Source: Actinomycetota bacterium
Lineage (GTDB): Bacteria; Actinomycetota; Actinomycetes; Nanopelagicales; Nanopelagicaceae
Length of the DNA stretch: 64,000 bases
Reading direction: 5' to 3'
Assembly: GCA_009698615.1 (NCBI GenBank)
Contig: WLPU01000008.1
Span: 1 to 64,000 of the forward strand
Under the pieces are notes generated by a model. The model did not search any database and was not told the DNA's origin. It was given only the letters and a program-made list of their open reading frames with translations. The translations under genes and the position numbers were made by a program. Shown here in pieces: positions 21,368 through 29,987 of this stretch; within the stretch, counting starts at the first letter, position 1; every line of letters starts with the position of its first letter.

Positions 21368-21455
21368 GGAGGATTCGCATAGCGGCCGAGTGCGCACGCT
21401 TGGAAAGCGTGTGTAGGGCAACCTACCGAGGGTTCAAATCCCTCATCCTCCGCCA
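21368..21455 (+). tRNA. tRNA-Ser(GGA)
   Basis: Long-variable-arm tRNA with perfect acceptor pairing (GGAGGAT with ATCCTCC), T-loop GGTTCAAATCC, and anticodon loop CTTGGAAAG giving anticodon GGA (reads UCC/UCU). The 3' CCA is encoded (21453-21455). Confidence 0.95.
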
Positions 21456-21501
21456 TGAACGGCTACACCGTTCTTTCTAATTTACTTGTACTACCAAACT
21501 T

Positions 21502-22920
21502 CTAAATCTCGACCCCGATGTATTTAGTCTGCAGAAATTCATGAATGCCATCAAAGCCACCTTCGCGACCTAATCCGCTTTGTTTAACTCCTCCAAATGG
21601 AGCGGCGGGGTCGGAAATCACACCTTTATTAATGGCAACCATTCCAGATTCCATTGCCTCTGCTGTGCGAATGGCGCGGGCCAAGCTTGCAGAAAAGACA
21701 TAACTTATAAGTCCAAATTCTGTGTCATTAGCCAGCGCAATACCTTCTTCATCGGTATCGAAAATTACAACCGGTGCGACGGGGCCGAAGATTTCATGGT
21801 TCAGGATCGGATTGTTCTTGTCTACCGTCAGCACCGTTGCTGGGTAGAAAGCACCTTCGCCGCTTGGCTTTACGCCACCGAGCAGTACTTTGCCTCCCGC
21901 TGCAATTGATTCATCAACAATTTCTGCAATTTTATTGCGCTCTTTCATGGACACACTGGCACCGAGAGTTGTTGTCGCATCCGTACCACGGCCCATGACA
22001 AAAGCAGACATGGATTTGGTTAGTTCTGCAATGAACTTATCTGCAATAGGGCGTTGCACATAAATGCGGTTTGCCGAAGTGCAAGCGGCTCCTCCATTGC
22101 GCATCTTTGCAAGCAGCAATTGCGGAATTGTGACAGTAAGGTCAGCATCATCATGAACGATAACTTGTGCATTGCCGCCAAGTTCCATAGAACAACGAAT
22201 GACTTTATCGGCCGCCTCTTTTAATAAAACCCGTCCAACTTCGGTCGAGCCAGTAAAGGAAAGATTCTTGACTCGCTTATCATGCAACATTTTGGAAATT
22301 GCTGGACCGGATTTTTCTGGAAGAACCAAATTAAGGACGCCCTTTGGCAACCCTGCACGTTCCATAACATCAACTATGTACATGGCGGTCAGTGGAGTTT
22401 CAGATGCGGGCTTCAAAATCATCGTGCACCCTGCGGCTACTGCTGGGCCAATCTTGCGCGTGGCCATTCCGGCTGGGAAATTCCATGGAGTGATAAGTAT
22501 TGAAAGACCAATTGGTTGATGAGTGACAAGAATTCGCTTATCTCCCGATGGAGATTTGCGAAAATCTCCCGGGGTACGCACTGCTTCTTCTGCAAACCAG
22601 CGAAAGAACTCTGCAGCATATGCCGCTTCGCCTCGGGCATCTGGCATCGCTTTTCCGTTTTCGCGAGAAATAAGTTTTGCGATGGCTTCAGATTCGGAAG
22701 TCATGATTTCGAAAGCTTTACGCAAAATCTCTGATCTAAATCGTGGAGCAGTTTTCGCCCAAGCAACTGCTGCGGCATCGGCGGCTGTGAGTGCTGCTTC
22801 GCATTCGGCTTCGCCGGCAATAGCAACGTCGGCAATGACAGAACCATCACTTGGGTCATACACGGGCATCGTCCCCGAGCCATCAACCCACTCACCATTT
22901 ATATATAGCTTTGAGCGCAT
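21502..22920 (-). CDS. gabD: NAD(P)-dependent succinate-semialdehyde dehydrogenase-type aldehyde dehydrogenase
   Basis: 472-residue ALDH, most like GabD/SSADH, oxidising succinate semialdehyde to succinate. 'ITPWNFPAGMATRKIGPAVA' is the classic N-domain motif. The general base is Glu246 in 'MELGGNA' and the nucleophile Cys280 in 'GGAACTSANR', with the normal 34-residue spacing. The cysteine context (GAACTSA instead of GQTCVSA) is a variant. No GABA aminotransferase is adjacent, although a class III aminotransferase lies at 35012. Divergent from the KimA-like gene. Confidence 0.85.
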   Translation of the reverse strand: MRSKLYINGEWVDGSGTMPVYDPSDGSVIADVAIAGEAECEAALTAADAAAVAWAKTAPRFRSEILRKAFEIMTSESEAIAKLISRENGKAMPDARGEAAYAAEFFRWFAEEAVRTPGDFRKSPSGDKRILVTHQPIGLSILITPWNFPAGMATRKIGPAVAAGCTMILKPASETPLTAMYIVDVMERAGLPKGVLNLVLPEKSGPAISKMLHDKRVKNLSFTGSTEVGRVLLKEAADKVIRCSMELGGNAQVIVHDDADLTVTIPQLLLAKMRNGGAACTSANRIYVQRPIADKFIAELTKSMSAFVMGRGTDATTTLGASVSMKERNKIAEIVDESIAAGGKVLLGGVKPSGEGAFYPATVLTVDKNNPILNHEIFGPVAPVVIFDTDEEGIALANDTEFGLISYVFSASLARAIRTAEAMESGMVAINKGVISDPAAPFGGVKQSGLGREGGFDGIHEFLQTKYIGVEI

Positions 22921-22987
22921 ATGCCGAGCATACGCTCTAAGATGGGATGAGTGAAAAGCGTAATTCCAACACAGCGGGGGAGAATAC

Positions 22988-25324
22988 GTGCCTAAGTCGT
23001 GGACAGATGGCGCCCCCGCCCCCGTTGCGCTGCAAGAACATGCGCACTTAAAAGATCCCTTTTTCTATAAATTAAAACGCGCATTCTTAGGGAGTCCACT
23101 TAATCGGCATTCGCTCAGCCATCAACGCCTAAGCAAACGATACGCACTGGGCATTCTCTCCAGCGACTGTATTTCTTCATCCGCATACGGAAGCGAGCAG
23201 ATTCTTATAGCGCTCTTACCTGCCTTTGGACTTGCCTCATTTGCACTCATGATGCCGATGACGGCAGTCATCATTGGCATTTTGATAATTGTCACTTTGA
23301 ATTATCGAAACGTCATCGCTGTCTATACCAAGACTGGCGGTGCGTACATTGTCGCGCGCGATAACTTTGGCCCAACTACTTCAATAGTGGCAGCAGTTGC
23401 GTTAATGCTCGATTACATCGTGACAGTTGCGATTCAATCTGCAGCAGGTGTTGCAGCAATTATTTCTACTTTCCCTTCACTCCACGCAGGCAAGGTTTAT
23501 ATGACCCTTGCCGTAATCATTTTGCTTACCTACGGAAATCTTCGCGGCGTGAAAGAAGCGGGTAAATCTTTTGCAATGCCGACCTACCTCTTTGTTGGTG
23601 CCATGGCGGTTGTATTTATCACCGGCCTCTATCGCGTCTTCAGCGGCAATCTTCCAGTTTTAGAGACTGATTTGCCTGGCACGGTTGCTGTGGGGCAAGC
23701 CCAAGGGCTTCTTACATTTAGCGCAATTTTTATTTTGCTCCGTGCTTTCGCAAACGGCGGATCCTCGCTTACTGGCCTTGAAGCAATTTCCGACGGAGTC
23801 GCACTGTTCAAAGTCCCTGAAGGACAAAATGCTCGCAAAACCCTCGTTATCATGAGTTCGATTCTTGGCACGCTAGTTCTTGGAGTCTCTTGGTTCGCGC
23901 AACACATTCATGCGATGCCGTATGAAGCAGGCACTCCAACTGTTATTTCACAAATTGCCAAGGTAGCCCTTGGTGATGGTGCGACGGGTAAAACATTCTT
24001 TATCTTTGTCCAAGCCGCAACAATGTTGATCCTTTTTGCTGGGGCCAACACGACCTACAGCGCTTTCCCTATTCTTTGTAACTTCGTTGCAACTGATGGC
24101 TACCTGCCACATCAACTGAGCAAACGCGGACACCGGTTAGCATTTTCGAACGGAATCATCTTCTTAGCTAGTGCTGCAATGTTGCTCGTTTTATTTACCC
24201 GCGCGTCCGTAGATCACCTTGTCGCTTTCTACGCTCTCGGTGTATTTACTGGATTTACTTTGGCTGGATTTGGTATGGCTAAGCATGCTTACACTCATCG
24301 TGTTGGCGCGTGGAAATGGAAAATGGCAATTAATGGGCTTTCGGGAAGCGTCTCCATCATCGTCGTTTTAGTTTTTGCGATAGTTAAATTCAGTGAAGGT
24401 GCATGGATTGTTATTGTAATTGCCCCCATTGCGATTCTTTCACTTCTTCGCCTCAACCGTCAGTATCGCAAAGAACAAGCGGCGCTAAACCTTCGAACCG
24501 AAAAATCTCGAGCAACTTCCATCGGTCGCCATGATGTTGCAATCTTGATTGATAGCGTCGACGTTGCGACCGTTGGTGCGGTTAGATATGCCAGAAGTTT
24601 AAATCCTCACTCTTTAACTGCGGTGCACTTTGTCATCGACGATCAGAGAGCTGAAGATATTAGAAAAGCGTGGGCGGAGACCCCATCCCTTGATGATGTA
24701 ATGCTCGAGCTCATTGATTGTCCTGATCGTCGTTTACCTAACGCCGCAATGGACTATGCAATTCGAGCCACCGCGTCCCCCGATGTTGAAGTGACATTAC
24801 TTCTGCCACGACGCTCTTACGCGGCAGTTCTTGGAAAACTCCTGCACGATCAAACGGCCGAAGAGATTGCCCGTCCTATTTCGCAATTGCCTCGGGTTGT
24901 GGCAACAATCGTTCCTTTTGATGTGGCAAAAATAATTTCCGGAAAATCAGTTTTGACCCACAACAAACCTCAAGAAACTTTGCCCCATGTCAGCAAACAG
25001 AAAACTGCGACGGCGGTATCGTTTAAGAGTTCTGACCCGGTAAGTCACTATGCCGAAAACTTAACGCCGATCGGTGATATAACTTGGCGCTCTCGAGCCC
25101 ACGTTCAAGGTCGCGTGACCTCGATTCGTACTGCTCCGAGCGGAGCCACCCCTGGTGTCGAAGTTGAAGTCTGGGATGAAACCGGTGGCGTCACTTTGCA
25201 ATTTCTTGGCCGACGCGAAATTGCGGGACTAGATGTTGGATCCGAGTTGCGTGCTGAAGGAATGGTCGGCGAAGCAGATGGGTCGCTCACAATTTTGAAT
25301 CCGTCATACGAAATCGTTATTTAA
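22988..25324 (+). CDS. KimA-like APC-superfamily transporter with C-terminal OB-fold
   Basis: 778 residues. Residues about 50-470 form 11-12 membrane helices with strong KimA/YdaO features: 'LSSDCISSSAYGSEQILI', 'GGAYIVARDNFG', 'LTGLEAISDGVALFK' and 'RLAFSNGIIFLAS'. KimA is a high-affinity potassium importer; a general amino-acid permease is the alternative. Residues about 490-640 are a cytoplasmic USP-like domain ('DVAILIDSVDVATVGAVRYA'). Residues about 695-778 form a beta-rich OB-fold-like domain starting 'WRSRAHVQGRVTSI'. GTG start at 22988 with SD GGGGGAG. The OB domain is not part of Bacillus KimA and looks like a fusion. Confidence 0.82.
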   Translation: MPKSWTDGAPAPVALQEHAHLKDPFFYKLKRAFLGSPLNRHSLSHQRLSKRYALGILSSDCISSSAYGSEQILIALLPAFGLASFALMMPMTAVIIGILIIVTLNYRNVIAVYTKTGGAYIVARDNFGPTTSIVAAVALMLDYIVTVAIQSAAGVAAIISTFPSLHAGKVYMTLAVIILLTYGNLRGVKEAGKSFAMPTYLFVGAMAVVFITGLYRVFSGNLPVLETDLPGTVAVGQAQGLLTFSAIFILLRAFANGGSSLTGLEAISDGVALFKVPEGQNARKTLVIMSSILGTLVLGVSWFAQHIHAMPYEAGTPTVISQIAKVALGDGATGKTFFIFVQAATMLILFAGANTTYSAFPILCNFVATDGYLPHQLSKRGHRLAFSNGIIFLASAAMLLVLFTRASVDHLVAFYALGVFTGFTLAGFGMAKHAYTHRVGAWKWKMAINGLSGSVSIIVVLVFAIVKFSEGAWIVIVIAPIAILSLLRLNRQYRKEQAALNLRTEKSRATSIGRHDVAILIDSVDVATVGAVRYARSLNPHSLTAVHFVIDDQRAEDIRKAWAETPSLDDVMLELIDCPDRRLPNAAMDYAIRATASPDVEVTLLLPRRSYAAVLGKLLHDQTAEEIARPISQLPRVVATIVPFDVAKIISGKSVLTHNKPQETLPHVSKQKTATAVSFKSSDPVSHYAENLTPIGDITWRSRAHVQGRVTSIRTAPSGATPGVEVEVWDETGGVTLQFLGRREIAGLDVGSELRAEGMVGEADGSLTILNPSYEIVI

Positions 25325-25331
25325 AAAAGAG

Positions 25332-25418
25332 CGGTGGCGGTGGGATTTGAACCCACGGTTGAGTTTCCCCAACACGCGCTTTCGAGGCGCGCTCCTTCGG
25401 CCGCTCGGACACGCCACC
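25332..25418 (-). tRNA. tRNA-Ser(CGA)
   Basis: Class II tRNA on the minus strand: acceptor GGTGGCG pairs with CGCCACC, discriminator G, anticodon loop CCTCGAAAG giving CGA (reads UCG). CCA is not encoded. Confidence 0.94.
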
Positions 25419-25446
25419 AAAGATGAGGATACAGCAATGAATTTAC

Positions 25447-25899
25447 TTAGCGTTGCGCCTTAAAAAAGGAAGAAAGCAAGGCTGCGCAATCATCAGCAAG
25501 AACTCCTGCCGTCACTTCAACTGTGTGAAGCGCTCGAGGATCTCGCAAGACATCCCACACTGACCCAACAGCCCCAGCCTTTTCGTCCCATGCCCCGAAA
25601 ACTAAATACGGAATTCGTGCTTGCGCAATTGCACCAGCACACATTGCACAAGGCTCAAGAGTGACGACAAGTGTGTGCCCTTCTAAGCGCCAATCACCTA
25701 ACATTTTCGCAGCATTTCGAATTGCAATAATTTCTGCATGAGCTGTTGGATCTTTACTTAGTTCCCGTTCATTAATTCCGGTCGCAACAATTTCTCCAGA
25801 TTCATTTAGAATCACTGCACCAATTGGCACATCACCGCTTGCTTTTACACATGTTGCAGCAAGTTCAATTGCCTTCTGCATCGCCTCGGTCGTGTTCAT
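25447..25899 (-). CDS. tadA: tRNA-specific adenosine deaminase TadA
   Basis: 150-residue zinc deaminase converting A34 to inosine in tRNA-Arg(ACG). Zinc/catalytic motifs are His54-Ala-Glu56 and Pro83-Cys84-x2-Cys87 ('EPCAMCAGAI'). The only expected substrate, tRNA-Arg(ACG), is encoded at 37960-38032. It follows its associated acidic protein by 9 bases. Confidence 0.95.
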   Translation of the reverse strand: MNTTEAMQKAIELAATCVKASGDVPIGAVILNESGEIVATGINERELSKDPTAHAEIIAIRNAAKMLGDWRLEGHTLVVTLEPCAMCAGAIAQARIPYLVFGAWDEKAGAVGSVWDVLRDPRALHTVEVTAGVLADDCAALLSSFFKAQR

Positions 25900-25908
25900 G
25901 TGAAAATC

Positions 25909-26370
25909 CTAGAGGTCAAGTAGCGTCCGAAACTCTTCGCCAAATCCAAGACGAGTTGCAATCGCATCGAGTTGTTGGTCTGGAAATAATTCAGCATCGT
26001 CGCAGAGCGCGGAAATCTCCATGTGATTCATTCCTAAATCAGCCAAAATATCTAGGTGCCCCGTAGGCATTGGCTCATCATCTTCATCTGGAAAAGGAAG
26101 ATCGGCCAATTCAACAAATTCTGCCGCAACTTCATAATCAAACGCGCAGGTAACATCGCTCAAAAACATACTGATGTGAGCTCCGAGGACGCGGATTAAC
26201 ATAAAAAACTCTTCGTCGATGGCTAGGAGAGCGATCGCACCACCATTTGTCTGTTGACTTTTTAAACGATCAATAATGTGTGCTAAATCATGCGCACTGG
26301 GTAATTCGGCCAAAGTCCATCGGCCATCTTCGTGCCACGCTGCTACGGCGATATCAACTTCGTTGCTCAT
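25909..26370 (-). CDS. tRNA adenosine deaminase-associated protein
   Basis: 153-residue acidic protein found beside tadA in actinobacteria; function unknown. It has no catalytic motif I can see but has conserved patches ('DLPFPDEDDEPMPTGHLDIL', 'LGFGEEFRTLLD'). I use the ATG at 26370, which has GGAGG 5 bases upstream; an ATG 12 bases earlier would include that SD. Probably acts with or regulates TadA. Confidence 0.9.
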   Translation of the reverse strand: MSNEVDIAVAAWHEDGRWTLAELPSAHDLAHIIDRLKSQQTNGGAIALLAIDEEFFMLIRVLGAHISMFLSDVTCAFDYEVAAEFVELADLPFPDEDDEPMPTGHLDILADLGMNHMEISALCDDAELFPDQQLDAIATRLGFGEEFRTLLDL

Positions 26371-26449
26371 CGCAGCCTCCATTGGTCAAACCCTAGGTTG
26401 CATCTTGACACTTATTTATTAGGAAAGAAAGCCCTGTAAGGTAGGGAGC

Positions 26450-27088
26450 ATGAAAGTTCATGTCGCCGATCACCCGCTAATTTCGCATAAATTGACCGTC
26501 CTGCGCGATGAAAAAACGGACTCTCCAACATTTCGTCGCCTCGTGGAGGAACTTGTAACACTGCTTGCTTACGAAGCCACGCGTGATGTTCGCACCAAGA
26601 CTGTCACAGTACAAACACCTGTAACGCAAACTCAAGGTTTTAAAATGGCTGAGCCCCGACCAGTCGTGGTGCCAATTTTGCGAGCAGGTCTAGGAATGCT
26701 TGAAGGAATGTCGCGATTGATCCCCACTGCCGAGGTGGGCTTTCTTGGAATGGTGCGCGATGAGAAAACTTTAAAGGCCAGTACTTATGCAAATCGTTTA
26801 CCAGATGATCTTTCCGGAAGACAATGTTTCGTCCTCGACCCCATGTTGGCAACTGGAGGCACTCTTATCTCCGCGATTAATTATTTAATAGATAAAGGTG
26901 CTAATGACATAACAGCGATTTGCATTCTCGCTGCGCCTGAAGGAATTGCAAACATGGAACAGGCATTTGAAAATTCTCGAGTACCTATTACTATTGTTAC
27001 TGGGGCGCTTGATACAAAATTAAATGAATTTGGTTATATTGTCCCGGGTCTCGGTGATGCAGGCGATCGACTTTACGGTGTTGTATAA
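26450..27088 (+). CDS. upp: Uracil phosphoribosyltransferase
   Basis: Salvages uracil with PRPP to UMP. 212 residues; PRPP loop 'DPMLATGGT' at 130-138 and the C-terminal uracil-binding '[13 protein letters not shown]' are intact. SD-like AGGGAG just before the ATG. The malic enzyme gene starts immediately after its stop (TAA ATG), so they are probably co-transcribed despite unrelated roles. Confidence 0.97.
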   Translation: MKVHVADHPLISHKLTVLRDEKTDSPTFRRLVEELVTLLAYEATRDVRTKTVTVQTPVTQTQGFKMAEPRPVVVPILRAGLGMLEGMSRLIPTAEVGFLGMVRDEKTLKASTYANRLPDDLSGRQCFVLDPMLATGGTLISAINYLIDKGANDITAICILAAPEGIANMEQAFENSRVPITIVTGALDTKLNEFGYIVPGLGDAGDRLYGVV

Positions 27089-28465
27089 ATGGCCTCAACA
27101 AGTCCAGGCTACGGCATCACTATACGTATCGAAGGACCACCTTCTTCGCAACCAGTTGCACTAGTTACTGCCGCGATTACTGGCGCTGGGGCCACAATTA
27201 CTGCACTCGATGTTGTTGAGTCGCTCATAGAGAAAGTTGTAGTCGACGTAACATGTGACACCATCGATGCAGAGCATGCAGAGTCAATCACTCAAGCAAT
27301 TAAGGCCCACCCTGAATTAACAGTCCGTAAAGTAAGTGATCGAACATTCTTGTTGCACTTAGGTGGCAAACTAGAAGTTCAATCGCGCGTTCCATTAAAA
27401 ACTCGTGATGACCTATCTCGCGCCTACACTCCTGGCGTTGCACGAATCTGCCAAGCAATTGTTGATGATCCCACAGATGCTCGTCGCCTCACGATTAAGC
27501 GAAATACTGTGGCTGTAGTAACTGATGGATCGGCAGTACTGGGACTTGGAAATATCGGTCCTGCTGCTGCCTTGCCGGTGATGGAAGGAAAGGCGGCACT
27601 TTTTAAGAGATTTGCTGATGTTGATGCTTGGCCAGTTTGCCTTGATACTCAGGATGTCGATGAGATCGTGCGCACGGTACAACTTATTGCTCCCGTCTAT
27701 GGAGGGATAAACCTTGAGGATATTTCAGCGCCACGTTGTTTTGAGATCGAACGACGACTTCGCGAGCTTCTAGATATTCCTGTTTTCCACGACGATCAAC
27801 ACGGGACTGCAATAGTTGTTTTAGCAGCACTTCGTAACTCTCTCAAGCTGGTTAAAAAGAATCTTTCCGACTGCACAATCATCATGAGCGGTGCTGGCGC
27901 TGCAGGCACTGCGATTGCTCGCTTATTAATGCAAAGTGGGGCTAAAAACATCATGGCCTTTGATACTAAGGGTGTCATTCACCAGGGGACCAAAACTGAA
28001 GATCCCATGCGCCAATGGTTTATCGATAATTGCAACCCTACTAATTTCCTTGGCAATCTGCACGAGGGAATGATTGGTGCAGATGTATTTATCGGCGTGA
28101 GTGCTGCAAATATTTTGAAGGAAGCCGATGTTGCAGCAATGGGTAAGGACGCCATTGTTTTTGCACTTGCTAACCCAGATCCTGAAATTGACCCAGCCAT
28201 CGCTCGTAAGTACGCAACAGTTGTTGCAACTGGCAGAAGCGACCAGCCCAATCAAATTAATAATGTCTTAGCATTTCCTGGAATCTTTCGCGGATTGTTA
28301 GATGCCAACGCGCACAAGATTACAGATGAACTTCTCATTGCAGCAGCCGAAGCGATCGCAGATTGCGTAAGCCCAGAACAACTCAACGCCTCATTCATTG
28401 TCCCGAGCGTCTTTGACCCAAATGTAGTCAAGGCGGTTACCGCAGCCGTAAAGAAATGCGTGTGA
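27089..28465 (+). CDS. NAD(P)-dependent malic enzyme with N-terminal ACT domain
   Basis: Oxidative decarboxylation of malate to pyruvate. 458 residues: an ACT-like regulatory domain (about 8-88) precedes the malic core with 'RAYTPGVA' (catalytic Tyr113), 'VMEGKAALFKRF' and the NAD-binding 'SGAGAAGTAIARLL'. The ACT fusion points to allosteric control by an amino acid or similar ligand; known in actinobacterial and firmicute homologues. Its 3' end overlaps the dedA start by 10 bases. Confidence 0.93.
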   Translation: MASTSPGYGITIRIEGPPSSQPVALVTAAITGAGATITALDVVESLIEKVVVDVTCDTIDAEHAESITQAIKAHPELTVRKVSDRTFLLHLGGKLEVQSRVPLKTRDDLSRAYTPGVARICQAIVDDPTDARRLTIKRNTVAVVTDGSAVLGLGNIGPAAALPVMEGKAALFKRFADVDAWPVCLDTQDVDEIVRTVQLIAPVYGGINLEDISAPRCFEIERRLRELLDIPVFHDDQHGTAIVVLAALRNSLKLVKKNLSDCTIIMSGAGAAGTAIARLLMQSGAKNIMAFDTKGVIHQGTKTEDPMRQWFIDNCNPTNFLGNLHEGMIGADVFIGVSAANILKEADVAAMGKDAIVFALANPDPEIDPAIARKYATVVATGRSDQPNQINNVLAFPGIFRGLLDANAHKITDELLIAAAEAIADCVSPEQLNASFIVPSVFDPNVVKAVTAAVKKCV

Positions 28466-29070
28466 TTGAACTAGCCGCATCTTTTGATGCCCAACTTTCC
28501 CCCCTTGCTCCATTCTTGATCTACCTTGTAGTTGGCGCCGTAATTTTCTTAGAAACAGGCGTCATATTTGGGTTTTTTCTGCCTGGGGATTCAATACTCT
28601 TTAGCGCTGGGCTCGTGTCTGCATCTCGGAACAATCTCAATATCGCACTTCTATGCGGAGTCATTTTCATTGCTGCCTTCTTTGGAGATCAAATCGGCTA
28701 CGTGCTTGGTCGCACTATCGGACGCTCCTATCTTGAGCGGAAAACGTCGCCTCGGATTAATCGAATGATTAGTAAGGCCGAGCGCTTCTACGATCACAGC
28801 GGTTGGTGGGCAGTTGTTGCAGCACGCTTTTTCCCATGGATTCGAAGCTTTATCCCACCAGTTGCCGGTGTTGCAAAGATGAATTACTACAAATTCTTAT
28901 CTGCAAATGCTCTTGGTGCACTCATATGGGGAGCTGGAATTACACTCGCAGGTTTTTATGCAGCACGCTTTCCTTGGGTGAAAAGCTCGTCGTATGCTCT
29001 TGCGGCATTCTTTATTGGTGGTTCACTTGTTTCAGCGACGTGGAATTACTTTCGCGCGAAACGTGACTGA
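28456..29070 (+). CDS. DedA-family membrane protein
   Basis: 204 residues with the family core 'FLETGVIFGFFLPGDSILF' and 'RFFPWIRSFIPPVAGVAKM', including the conserved acidic and arginine residues in the re-entrant loops. DedA proteins are implicated in lipid-carrier flipping and membrane homeostasis. ATG at 28456 lies inside the end of the malic enzyme gene (10-base overlap). Ends in a 25-base convergent overlap with the DMT gene. Confidence 0.9.
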   Translation: MRVIELAASFDAQLSPLAPFLIYLVVGAVIFLETGVIFGFFLPGDSILFSAGLVSASRNNLNIALLCGVIFIAAFFGDQIGYVLGRTIGRSYLERKTSPRINRMISKAERFYDHSGWWAVVAARFFPWIRSFIPPVAGVAKMNYYKFLSANALGALIWGAGITLAGFYAARFPWVKSSSYALAAFFIGGSLVSATWNYFRAKRD

Positions 29071-29978
29071 CCCGAGCCGCTCACGATGACACCTAAATAG
29101 GTCATCACGATGCCAGAAATTAAATACCAACTGATGTGAACGCCTGCAGTTGGTGCAAGTACGTCGATTAACAGCGAGCCCAGTAGCTGACCGCCAACGG
29201 TAAATAGAGTAAAGGTCAATACACCTAAGTGTTGAACAATCGTCGATGCAAAGGCGATGTAGAAAACGCCAATCGTGCCGCCGGAGTAAAGCCACCAAGG
29301 CATATGAGGGATTGCCGACAAATGTGCGTGGTGGGTAAGTAAACCAACACACATGAGAAAAATTAAGAGAAGCATTCCCGTAATGAAATTGAGTAGAGAG
29401 GTAGTGAAACTCTGTTGAGACTTCTCGTTAATTTGACCATTAAATGCACGTTGGACCCCAACAATTGCTCCAGCCAAGATTCCAAGTACAACTGCAAAAA
29501 GTGAAAGGTTTTCTGCGTTGATTCTGTCCCATACCGAGACCAGAACGGCAATGATCGTCAGAATCGCGGCGATAACCCTCCGTGTGGTGATTTCTTTCTT
29601 GCCGCCGCCAGTGAGACCCCATCGATCAACACCTAATGAGACCGCCGTTTGCCCCGCGATAGCAGCAACAGAAAAGATTGCAACACCGAGGATTGGGACA
29701 ATTTGTGTTTGAACCGCGACAAATGTTGCGCCGATTGAACCTGCAAAAAGTCGAACTTTGGGCAGCTCGCGTGCCCGCACCGCTGCAATAAGTTTCTTGG
29801 TTCCAGTCTTTACGCCAGGGATGAAAATAGAAATTGCCGTAACAACTATTAGGCCCGTTCCAAATGAAATAATTGCTGCTTCCAATGAATTATTCAGGCG
29901 AAGAGCAAGTTCTCCATTGATTCGCGATTGCAGTGCAACCAACACCCCGGCAAGTGCAGCCAAAAGATCCAGTCTCAT
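29046..29978 (-). CDS. DMT-superfamily (YdcZ/DUF606-like) transporter
   Basis: 310 residues with about ten hydrophobic helices in two repeats of similar design ('ALAGVLVALQSRINGELALR' and 'GILAGAIVGVQRAFNGQINE'), the hallmark of two-domain DUF606 proteins of the drug/metabolite superfamily. Substrate unknown. The 3' end overlaps dedA by 25 bases; its 5' side is 9 bases from the stop of the ABC-F gene, so the two leftward genes may share a transcript. Confidence 0.85.
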   Translation of the reverse strand: MRLDLLAALAGVLVALQSRINGELALRLNNSLEAAIISFGTGLIVVTAISIFIPGVKTGTKKLIAAVRARELPKVRLFAGSIGATFVAVQTQIVPILGVAIFSVAAIAGQTAVSLGVDRWGLTGGGKKEITTRRVIAAILTIIAVLVSVWDRINAENLSLFAVVLGILAGAIVGVQRAFNGQINEKSQQSFTTSLLNFITGMLLLIFLMCVGLLTHHAHLSAIPHMPWWLYSGGTIGVFYIAFASTIVQHLGVLTFTLFTVGGQLLGSLLIDVLAPTAGVHISWYLISGIVMTYLGVIVSGSGQSRFARK

Positions 29979-29987
29979 TAAGCGAGT

